From the NCBI GenBank assembly GCA_937870805.1, contig CALMZT010001029.1:1-5208 (forward strand): a stretch of 5,208 nt of DNA, in the 5' to 3' direction. The position numbers and the translations under genes were made by a program. Shown here in pieces: positions 1-4,737 of the stretch (position 1 is its first letter; each line of letters opens with the position of its first letter). The notes below the pieces were generated by a model, which searched no databases, was not told the origin of the DNA, and was given only the letters and a program-made list of their open reading frames with translations. Source of the stretch: an uncultured Chloroflexota bacterium (GTDB taxonomy: Bacteria > Chloroflexota > Anaerolineae > Aggregatilineales > Phototrophicaceae).

Positions 1-46
1 ATTTAGCAGAGGAGAGGGATGATAAAGGATGAGCTTTTGATTACAG

Positions 47-799
47 CTAAATGCTTGCGCGTGCCAACGCCCGTTCGCGCGCCGCATCGACGAACGCCTC
101 AAACAGCCGCTTCATCGCCGCATCATCCATGTACATATCTTCAGGATGCCACTGCACACTGACAGCAAAGCGTTTATTCGGCACTTCCAACGCCTCAACA
201 ACGCCATCTGATGACAGCGCCGCTACCTGCAAACCGGGCGCGGGCTGTTCAACCGACTGATGATGCAGGCTGTTCACTTTGAACTCTGTGCCCTGCAAAA
301 TGTTCGCTAAGCGGCTTTCGGGCTGCACTTCAACTGTATGCGCGCGCTTGACACGTCCTTCAGGACGATTCGGTATATCGTGCGTGATCTCCGTCTCGAC
401 TTCTGAGGGAATATCCTGCACCAGCGTACCACCCAGCGCTACGTTAATCACCTGATTGCCGCGACAAATTCCCATCAGCGGCACATCGTCATCCACCGCC
501 CAGCGCACGAGATTCAGTTCCAGCATGTCGCGGCTGAGATCGGGCGTTTGGGTCGCGGGATGCCGTTCTTCGCCGTAAAACCTGGGGTCAACATCGCCGC
601 CGCCAGGAAGCAGAATACCATCGACGCGCTCATAGAGGGCGCGAGTGGCTTCTTCGGGCATATCTGTCGGCAGCAGCACAGGGATACCCCCTGCTTCGAC
701 CACAGCGCTGACAATGCGATTGTAGATGAAGTAGTAGTACAACTCATTATCAGCGCGAGTATATTTCGCAGCAGGCAAACCGATCAATGGATGCAGCAT
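47..799 (-). CDS. Peptidase C26 / gamma-glutamyl-GABA hydrolase-like class I glutamine amidotransferase
   Basis: Predicted cytoplasmic hydrolase of 250 residues in the peptidase C26 family (PuuD and related enzymes), which cleave gamma-glutamyl amide bonds such as gamma-glutamyl-GABA. Seen, numbering from the ATG at 799: the oxyanion-side motif DGILLPGGGDVDP (60-72), the nucleophile elbow GICRGNQ with Cys112, an HHQSV motif (179-183), and the QWHPE motif with His218 and Glu220 completing the Cys-His-Glu triad. Length is normal for the family and no signal peptide is visible. The frame can be opened at a TTG at 814, but the ATG at 799 is preferred because GGGAG lies 8 nt before it and the protein then begins MLHPLIGLP, as relatives do. 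It starts 16 nt after the rplS stop and is probably co-transcribed with it. The family is certain; the substrate is not shown by the sequence, so PuuD-type polyamine catabolism is only one possibility. Confidence 0.92.
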   Translation of the reverse strand: MLHPLIGLPAAKYTRADNELYYYFIYNRIVSAVVEAGGIPVLLPTDMPEEATRALYERVDGILLPGGGDVDPRFYGEERHPATQTPDLSRDMLELNLVRWAVDDDVPLMGICRGNQVINVALGGTLVQDIPSEVETEITHDIPNRPEGRVKRAHTVEVQPESRLANILQGTEFKVNSLHHQSVEQPAPGLQVAALSSDGVVEALEVPNKRFAVSVQWHPEDMYMDDAAMKRLFEAFVDAARERALARASI

Positions 800-815
800 A
801 GGGAAAACTCCCAAA

Positions 816-1160
816 CTACGAACGGCTTTCCTTCAAACGAGCAGCCTTACCGCGCACGTCACGCATGAAATAAAGCTGCGCACGCCGGATTTTGGCACGA
901 CGCAGGATTTCGATCTTGTCGACGCGCGGGCTTTTCAGCAGGAAGGTGCGTTCCACACCGATACCATGCGAGGCAATACGACGCACGGTGAAATTGGCAT
1001 CATTGCCGCCGCCGCGCAAACGAATGACAATCCCCTGAAATATCTGAATACGTTCCTTGTCGCCTTCGACAATGCGCGCATGGACTTTGACGGTATCGCC
1101 AGCGCGAAGCTGCGGATGACCGCGATCTTCGGCTTCCAGCGCTTTCACTAAATCTTCCAT
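816..1160 (-). CDS. rplS: 50S ribosomal protein L19
   Basis: Large-subunit ribosomal protein L19, located at the 30S-50S interface. The 114-residue product shows the usual order: N-terminal helix MEDLVKALEAE, the beta-barrel segment RAGDTVKVHARIVEGDKERIQIFQGIVI (about 19-46), and the L19 signature region RRIASHGIGVERTFLLKSP (about 60-78), followed by the basic tail with RRAKIRRAQLYFMRD. Length matches the family (about 110-120). The start is set at 1160: GAAAGGA (1175-1169) lies 8 nt upstream, whereas the in-frame ATG at 1199 sits inside a terminator-like hairpin and would add a non-homologous 13-residue extension. An extended -10 promoter lies about 65 nt upstream. The usual neighbour trmD is not next to it; a secreted-protein gene lies upstream and a C26 peptidase gene follows after 16 nt. 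Confidence 0.97.
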   Translation of the reverse strand: MEDLVKALEAEDRGHPQLRAGDTVKVHARIVEGDKERIQIFQGIVIRLRGGGNDANFTVRRIASHGIGVERTFLLKSPRVDKIEILRRAKIRRAQLYFMRDVRGKAARLKESRS

Positions 1161-1168
1161 GACCCAGT

Positions 1169-1175
1169 TCCTTTC
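1169..1175 (-). promoter_or_regulatory. Ribosome binding site of rplS
   Basis: GAAAGGA on the minus strand, 8 nt before the ATG at 1160. It decides the start against the upstream in-frame ATG at 1199. It begins directly after the T7 tract of the leader hairpin, so folding of the leader could influence access to it. Confidence 0.75.
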
Positions 1176-1199
1176 AAAAAAATGCGCCCGCAGGCGCAT
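1176..1199 (-). terminator. Terminator-like hairpin in the rplS leader
   Basis: On the minus strand a perfect 7-bp stem (ATGCGCC, loop TGCG, GGCGCAT; 1199-1182) runs into seven T residues (1182-1176, the first shared with the stem). This is the form of an intrinsic terminator. It lies downstream of the predicted rplS promoter and directly before the rplS ribosome binding site, so it may be a leader attenuator as well as, or instead of, the terminator of transcripts coming from the gene upstream. The structure is seen; the role is inferred. Confidence 0.6.
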
Positions 1200-1224
1200 G
1201 GAGTTCCGACATCACAAACGGCGC

Positions 1225-1254
1225 ATTATATCACGCGCCTACGATGAGGAACAA
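1225..1254 (-). promoter_or_regulatory. Extended -10 promoter for rplS
   Basis: Minus-strand TATAAT (1230-1225) is a perfect -10 hexamer preceded by TGA (1233-1231), giving the extended -10 form TGnTATAAT. A weak -35 candidate TTGTTC (1254-1249) lies 18 nt upstream. Expected transcription start is near 1218, giving a leader of about 58 nt that contains the hairpin at 1199-1182. It probably drives rplS and the following C26 peptidase gene. Confidence 0.6.
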
Positions 1255-1295
1255 GGGAATTGTGTTGAACTTTTCAGATCATAGTCCTGAAGAAT

Positions 1296-1323
1296 GCAGG
1301 GGCTTGGCGTGCCAAGCCCCTAC
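1296..1323. repeat. REP-like palindrome (TAGGGGC type)
   Basis: Inverted repeat with 13-nt arms (gcaggggcttggc at 1296-1308, gccaagcccctac at 1311-1323) and a 2-nt centre. The inner 11 pairs are perfect; on the minus strand the outer mismatch becomes a G-U wobble. It lies 11 nt after the stop codon of the large secreted-protein gene. No T tract follows on either strand, so it is not a standard terminator. The minus-strand start GTAGGGGC resembles the TAGGGGC at the hairpin inside the element at 4024-4186, which suggests members of a dispersed palindromic family. Confidence 0.65.
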
Positions 1324-1334
1324 GCGAACCTATG

Positions 1335-2216
1335 TTAGTCCTCGACTTCTAGCGTCAACTCATAATCGCCGCTGGCAAAGTCTCCATATGCACGTGCGAC
1401 AATCGTATACGTGCCGTCCTCTGGTAGTTCGAACTGGTCAATCTGTGAGTTCAGCCCGTTAAAATCGTCGTTGTAGGTCAGCATCACGCCGTTTGCTCCA
1501 TACAGTTCCAGATAGGTGTCGAACCCATTACCGGCTGCGGTCATTGTGATCGTCACGACCTGCCCTTCTCTGCCCTCGAATGTCCACGAATGACGTTCAG
1601 CAGTATCGAGGAAAGCATCAACCGTCTGTCCACGCTCGATACTGCCCTGTTCAACAGTGGACGGTGTGGGCGGTGGCTCATACGTGGGGACGACTGGCTC
1701 AACGACTCCTTCTTCCAGCGTCAACTCGTAATCGCCGCCCGCACCGCCAAACCCGTGTGTGACAATTGTATAGACACCATCGCTGGGAAGTACAGCGCCG
1801 CTAATCAGCGACATGCGTGTGCTGCCGGAGTCGTCGTTGTATGCCACCTGTACGCCATCGGGACCATACAATTCCAGATAGGTGTCGAAGTCACCCGTCA
1901 TCGTGATGCTGACGACCTGCCCAGATGTGCCGTTAAATGTCCAGATGTCATAGTTATTGTTGCGGAACGAACCCGATACGGTTTGCCCCAGTTCAAGCTC
2001 GTCTGTTGAACTTGGATCATCGTACATATCAATTGTGTTGCCGTTGCCGAAGAACGTGCCACCTTCAGGGAAGACCACGCCTTCTTCCAGTGTCAGTTCA
2101 TAATCACCACCCGACTCGAAGTATGAACGGGCGACAATCGTGTACGTTCCATCGCTGGGCAGGAACGCGCCACTGATGAGTGAAGTGTTTGGCGTACCGG
2201 ATTCGTCGTTATACAT
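1335..2216 (-). CDS. C-terminal part of a secreted PPC-repeat protein (artificially split gene)
   Basis: This is the 3' part of the gene that begins at 3947, in the same reading frame. Opened from an internal ATG it gives 293 residues (578-870 of the reconstructed 870-residue protein), but the codons between 2217 and 2264 also belong to the protein (DFDTYLELYGPDG and following). It holds most of PPC repeat 1, all of repeat 2 (about 633-749), a proline-rich linker (about 750-764) and a third, more divergent PPC repeat (about 767-870). Each repeat ends in a strand of the form GDYELTLE. PPC (bacterial pre-peptidase C-terminal) domains are small extracellular beta-sandwiches. This fragment has no signal peptide and no ribosome binding site suited to an independent gene, so the ATG at 2216 is not a real start. 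The gene ends at the TAA at 1337-1335. Confidence 0.85.
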   Translation of the reverse strand: MYNDESGTPNTSLISGAFLPSDGTYTIVARSYFESGGDYELTLEEGVVFPEGGTFFGNGNTIDMYDDPSSTDELELGQTVSGSFRNNNYDIWTFNGTSGQVVSITMTGDFDTYLELYGPDGVQVAYNDDSGSTRMSLISGAVLPSDGVYTIVTHGFGGAGGDYELTLEEGVVEPVVPTYEPPPTPSTVEQGSIERGQTVDAFLDTAERHSWTFEGREGQVVTITMTAAGNGFDTYLELYGANGVMLTYNDDFNGLNSQIDQFELPEDGTYTIVARAYGDFASGDYELTLEVED

Positions 2217-2423
2217 GATTTGCTGACCATCGGGACCGTACAGTTCCAGATAAGTATCGAAGTCTTTTTAATGATACGGCCACCACAGATATCCACACTC
2301 TTTCCCTACTCTCCGCTCTTCCGATCTATTGTTGCGGAACGAACCCGACACGGTTTGCCCTAATTCAAGTTCGCCTGTTGAGCTAGGGTTATCATACATT
2401 TCAATCGTGTTGCCGTTGCCGAA
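1701..2423 (-). repeat. Two tandem PPC repeat units, 372-nt period
   Basis: Unit 1 begins at residue 509 (2423) and unit 2 at residue 633 (2051), a spacing of 124 residues or 372 nt. Their first 32 residues (FGNGNTI to SFRNN) agree at 29 positions, and the later blocks DTYLELYGPDG, SLISGA, LPSDG, YTIV and GDYELTLEEGVV are shared. The third PPC unit (1649-1338) is clearly more divergent. Units 1 and 2 therefore look like a recent internal duplication. Unit 2 supplies the template showing what was lost in unit 1 at 2265-2327. Confidence 0.85.
2265..2327. other. Illumina P5/TruSeq universal adapter embedded in the assembly (artefact)
   Basis: Positions 2270-2327 match the 58-base Illumina universal (P5) adapter at 51 of 58 bases, from AATGATACGG to CGCTCTTCCGATCT, with no gaps. 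Five T residues at 2265-2269 precede it, equivalent to poly-A after the end of a read-through adapter on the minus strand. The block is exactly 63 nt, the same length as the corresponding block of the next PPC repeat (1893-1955), so coding sequence was overwritten rather than inserted into. The seven non-adapter bases (2281, 2287, 2290, 2294, 2310, 2312, 2313) all equal the base of that repeat at the same offset. On the minus strand the block encodes RSEERRVGKECGYLWWPYH and a stop, a variant of the peptide commonly produced by this adapter in databases. Confidence 0.97.
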
Positions 2424-3947
2424 GAAGCCGCCATCGCCGCCAAAGAAACTAGCCTGCGGCAGTTCGTTGCTCACGGTAATCGATTCTGCGTCAATGCCTG
2501 TAGCAGGATCATAATCAAACGTGATGCCGCGCTGCCCAGCCGTGCCTGTTTCAGTGAACACTACCTCGCCGCCTACCAGCACTGTGAGCGTCCAGTTAGC
2601 GTCACCGGTACACGACGAAAACTGGTTAACCCCTACTGTGTACGTGCCAGCAGGAATATCAACGCCTTCGCCCCACGAGATATTTTCCACTGATGGTAAA
2701 TTGTTGGCACAGGGAATCGAGTCCACGTCCAGATTGCCACCTGTCGTAGAGTTGCGGTTCGCAAACCAGATCAGATTGCCATCAGGCTCAAGGATCGACA
2801 AATCCATATCGGAGTCATTGTCCCACGTCAGCGTCGCCTGCAAATCACCGCCCAACGTTACAATCTGCGAGGGGTCAAGCGGTTCGGCAATTTCAATCTC
2901 GCGCTCCAGCGCTACAACGGGCAGCGCTGCCAGCGCATCGGCGTCATAAGGTTCTGGGTCCGAAGGTGGTGTATTTGCAATCCCTTCTTCATTCAGTCCA
3001 ACACGTACCCGTGTTCCTGCCGCGACAATCTGCGTTACGCCTTCCGATTGCACGCTGGCAGAGCCTTCGATGGTGCTGATAATCATCTCAGCCGATGGTT
3101 CCGCCTGGAAGTAAGCGGTTGAGCCTAGCTGCACATCCACGCCGTTGACGCGCAGGCTCACCTGTTCCACCCCTTCGGGCGTTTGAACCAGAAGCCCGCT
3201 GTCAGGCGCTTCGGCGCACGCCGAGTCGCCAATGCCGCTGCGGAAGTAAAATGCCTGCATCGGACCATAGCCCGACGTAATGGTCGTATCCGTTGACTGT
3301 ACGACAGGCAGCGAATTGATGTCGCCATCTACCGTCACCACTGGCGTCGATACCCAACCGACACTGGCGACGATATTGCCTTCGTCATCCACTGGATTCT
3401 GCACGCGCAGCCAGGAGCCATCTTCTAAGCGCCCATCGGCGTACAAAACCTGATCGCCGACCAGCGCCGCAATCAAGCGGGCGTCGGGGTTTGGCTGATT
3501 GCGCACGTTGACATCTGCGCTTTGACGAGTGACCGGCAGCAGTACGGTTTGTTCTGCAACGGCATTCTCCAGCACCACATCGCCGAACAGCAGGAACGTC
3601 ACATTTTGTCCTGGCAGCGTGTCGGGGATGTTGGCGCGCACGCGCATCAACGCCACGCCCCATGTTCCCTGCCCTTCATCCAAGCCACCGAGTGCCAGCG
3701 TTTGCACATCGGTCAAATCAGCCAGATCGCCAGTACGCTCAAATGTGAAGGTACTCACGCCTTGTTGCGGGGTAGCTTCGATGCTCACGTTGCCATAACA
3801 CACCTGATTGTTTCCGGTGTCCGCGCACATCTCATCAACCGTTTCAAGCGCGCGCTCCACAATTTCTGGACAGTCTGCCTGCGCCAGCACGGGCACAACA
3901 CCGATCAACAACAGCAAAAATACAAAGAGGGCGACTCTGATGCCCAC
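2268..3947 (-). CDS. Secreted SH3-like / FecR-like / DUF2135-like / PPC protein, N-terminal part (artificially split gene)
   Basis: Exported multidomain protein of unknown role. The real gene is inferred to run from 3947 to 1335 (870 residues); this open frame stops early because of adapter sequence. Seen: GTG start with AGAGGA a few nt upstream; signal peptide (hydrophobic 5-20, likely cut after AQA at 24); a Cys-containing N-terminal region (26-138; Cys26, 41, 50, with CYGN); a bacterial SH3-like domain (about 143-204, DVNVRNQPNPDARLIAAL to GWVS); a FecR-like segment (about 250-318, with GTRVRV); a DUF2135/YfaP-like domain (about 366-470, DMDLSILEPDG, NLDVD, PAGTYTVGV, Cys413 and Cys446 possibly paired); then the first PPC repeat from 509. 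Residues 541-559 are adapter-derived and not part of the protein. No membrane anchor other than the signal peptide is visible. Such architectures are frequent in Chloroflexota and suggest envelope binding or scaffolding, not catalysis; no protease domain is visible. Domain names come from motif recognition only. Confidence 0.85.
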   Translation of the reverse strand: MGIRVALFVFLLLLIGVVPVLAQADCPEIVERALETVDEMCADTGNNQVCYGNVSIEATPQQGVSTFTFERTGDLADLTDVQTLALGGLDEGQGTWGVALMRVRANIPDTLPGQNVTFLLFGDVVLENAVAEQTVLLPVTRQSADVNVRNQPNPDARLIAALVGDQVLYADGRLEDGSWLRVQNPVDDEGNIVASVGWVSTPVVTVDGDINSLPVVQSTDTTITSGYGPMQAFYFRSGIGDSACAEAPDSGLLVQTPEGVEQVSLRVNGVDVQLGSTAYFQAEPSAEMIISTIEGSASVQSEGVTQIVAAGTRVRVGLNEEGIANTPPSDPEPYDADALAALPVVALEREIEIAEPLDPSQIVTLGGDLQATLTWDNDSDMDLSILEPDGNLIWFANRNSTTGGNLDVDSIPCANNLPSVENISWGEGVDIPAGTYTVGVNQFSSCTGDANWTLTVLVGGEVVFTETGTAGQRGITFDYDPATGIDAESITVSNELPQASFFGGDGGFFGNGNTIEMYDNPSSTGELELGQTVSGSFRNNRSEERRVGKECGYLWWPYH

Positions 3948-3976
3948 CTGATCCTCTTTCTACTAGGGTTTTCTAT

Positions 3977-4005
3977 ATTACAGTATAAATTTAGATTTTA
4001 GGCAA
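3977..4005 (-). promoter_or_regulatory. Candidate promoter of the secreted-protein gene
   Basis: On the minus strand TTGCCT (4005-4000) and TGTAAT (3982-3977) are separated by 17 nt, giving 4 of 6 and 5 of 6 matches to the -35 and -10 consensus in an AT-rich stretch. The predicted start near 3970 leaves a short leader containing the AGAGGA ribosome binding site before the GTG at 3947. The left copy of the 11-bp direct repeat flanking the MITE-like element ends only 8 nt upstream of the -35. Confidence 0.4.
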
Positions 4006-4070
4006 GAGGCGATGTTAAATGCCAGGGCAATCGCATCAAATTTAGTTTGAAGGTTTTAAGGGTTCACAAC

Positions 4071-4090
4071 ACATTTGTAGGGACAAATGT
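4071..4090. repeat. Hairpin 1 inside the MITE-like element
   Basis: Perfect 8-bp inverted repeat acatttgt / acaaatgt with loop AGGG. No T tract follows on either strand, so it is not a standard terminator. Confidence 0.6.
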
Positions 4091-4105
4091 ACAGGGCTGA
4101 CCATC

Positions 4106-4130
4106 GGGCGAACACACAGGTTCGCCCCTA
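4106..4130. repeat. Hairpin 2 inside the MITE-like element (TAGGGGCGAAC type)
   Basis: Perfect 8-bp inverted repeat gggcgaac (4106-4113) / gttcgccc (4120-4127) with a 6-nt loop, followed by CTA. Read on the minus strand it begins TAGGGGCGAACC, the same TAGGGGC start as the palindrome at 1296-1323. Palindromes of this general form are, from memory, dispersed in Chloroflexota and cyanobacterial genomes. Confidence 0.6.
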
Positions 4131-4188
4131 TAATGACGTTTCTGACCTTCCTTGACCCAAATCGTGATTTTGATGCAATCGCCCTGTG

Positions 4189-4737
4189 TTAAATGCCCAT
4201 ACGCCGCGCGACACGCAGCAGCGCGACATTCGATTTGCCATCCACCATTTCGCCACGTTCAATCATCGCCAGCGCGTCTTTGAACGGCACATGGTCAACT
4301 TCCACGAACTCGTCGTCGTCTAAGGCTAATTTCGACTCGACAAGTTCCGTCGCCAGAAAGAGGTGGATGTATTCAGTGGTATAGCCGGGCGCGACGTAGA
4401 TTCCGCCGATGGCTTCCAGTTTTCCCGGTTTATAGCCCGTTTCTTCTTGCAGTTCACGGATGGCACACTCGCGCGGGTCTTCACCGGGATGCAGCGTACC
4501 CGCCGGAATCTCGCTGAGCACTTTGCCTGCTGCCAGGCGATATTGGCGCACCAGCAGCACATCTTGCGTGTCGGTTAGCGCCACGATCATGCTGTAGTCG
4601 CGGCTGGGTGTCAGCAGGTACTCAGCGATGACGTGGCCGTTCGGCAGCCGCACCGTCTGGCTCTCCACCCGCAGCCACGGCGCGCGCTCGAGCAGCGTCT
4701 CGGATTGGAGCACCTGCCAGGGGCGCAGCTCAGGCAC
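4189..4737 (-). CDS. Nudix hydrolase, ADP-ribose pyrophosphatase type
   Basis: Predicted cytoplasmic Mg-dependent hydrolase of 182 residues, probably splitting ADP-ribose to AMP and ribose 5-phosphate. The Nudix box is complete: Gly80, Glu86, then REL-QEE-T-G-Y (94-102), fitting GX5EX7REUXEEXGU with Glu98 and Glu99 as metal ligands. A proline at 117, 16 residues after the box glycine (YVAPGYTTE), is typical of the ADP-ribose pyrophosphatase subgroup, as is the N-terminal beta region with LVRQYR (62-67). Length is usual for NudF-like enzymes. The start is a GTG at 4737 overlapping the end of the CoA-binding gene by 8 nt (GTGCCTGA), which points to translational coupling. The first 40 or so codons are about 70% GC, the rest about 57%. 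The stop codon lies within the direct repeat of the MITE-like element. Nudix family certain; substrate inferred. Confidence 0.93.
   Translation of the reverse strand: MPELRPWQVLQSETLLERAPWLRVESQTVRLPNGHVIAEYLLTPSRDYSMIVALTDTQDVLLVRQYRLAAGKVLSEIPAGTLHPGEDPRECAIRELQEETGYKPGKLEAIGGIYVAPGYTTEYIHLFLATELVESKLALDDDEFVEVDHVPFKDALAMIERGEMVDGKSNVALLRVARRMGI

Larger units (their letters stand above)
4013..4197. mobile_element. MITE-like non-coding element with flanking direct repeats
   Basis: An 11-bp direct repeat TGTTAAATGCC is present at 4013-4023 and 4187-4197, as expected of a target-site duplication. Between them lie 163 bp whose ends are imperfect inverted repeats: agggcaatcgcatcaaa (4024-4040) against the complement of 4169-4185, 15 of 17 matching. 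Inside are two hairpins, at 4071-4090 and 4106-4127. There is no open frame of note and no transposase, so it would be a non-autonomous element moved in trans. The right direct repeat contains the Nudix stop codon (TAA, 4191-4189), so the gene survives intact. The structure is seen; mobility is inferred. Confidence 0.6.

Noticed and set aside
1..46. A further gene or terminator downstream of the C26 peptidase
   Set aside because: The 46 bases show no open frame with a start signal and no stable hairpin; nothing can be supported.
800..814. TTG start of the C26 peptidase at 814
   Set aside because: The ATG at 799 has GGGAG 8 nt upstream and gives the normal family N-terminus.
1161..1199. A 13-residue N-terminal extension of L19 starting at 1199
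   Set aside because: It would be encoded by a terminator-like hairpin and the ribosome binding site, and does not fit the family. The ATG at 1160 has a well-spaced GAAAGGA.
2268..2327. A novel C-terminal tail (RSEERRVGKEC...) on the secreted protein
   Set aside because: It is the translation of the reverse complement of the Illumina adapter, not biology.
2216..2330. A genuine frameshift or nonsense mutation making the large gene a pseudogene
   Set aside because: Both halves are in the same frame, the disturbed block is adapter sequence of exactly the expected length, and the flanking repeat supplies a clean open alternative.
1701..2423. CRISPR-like or other short-repeat array
   Set aside because: The repetition is a 372-nt protein-domain duplication, not short repeats with unique spacers.
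3522..4001. Plus-strand open frames across the large gene and its promoter region (also 548-868, 1590-2009 and 2521-2949)
   Set aside because: All are antisense shadows of well-supported minus-strand genes, with no recognisable domains or suitable ribosome binding sites.
4071..4130. Intrinsic terminator of the CoA-binding/Nudix operon
   Set aside because: Neither hairpin is followed by a T tract on the minus strand, so they are treated as parts of the palindromic element.
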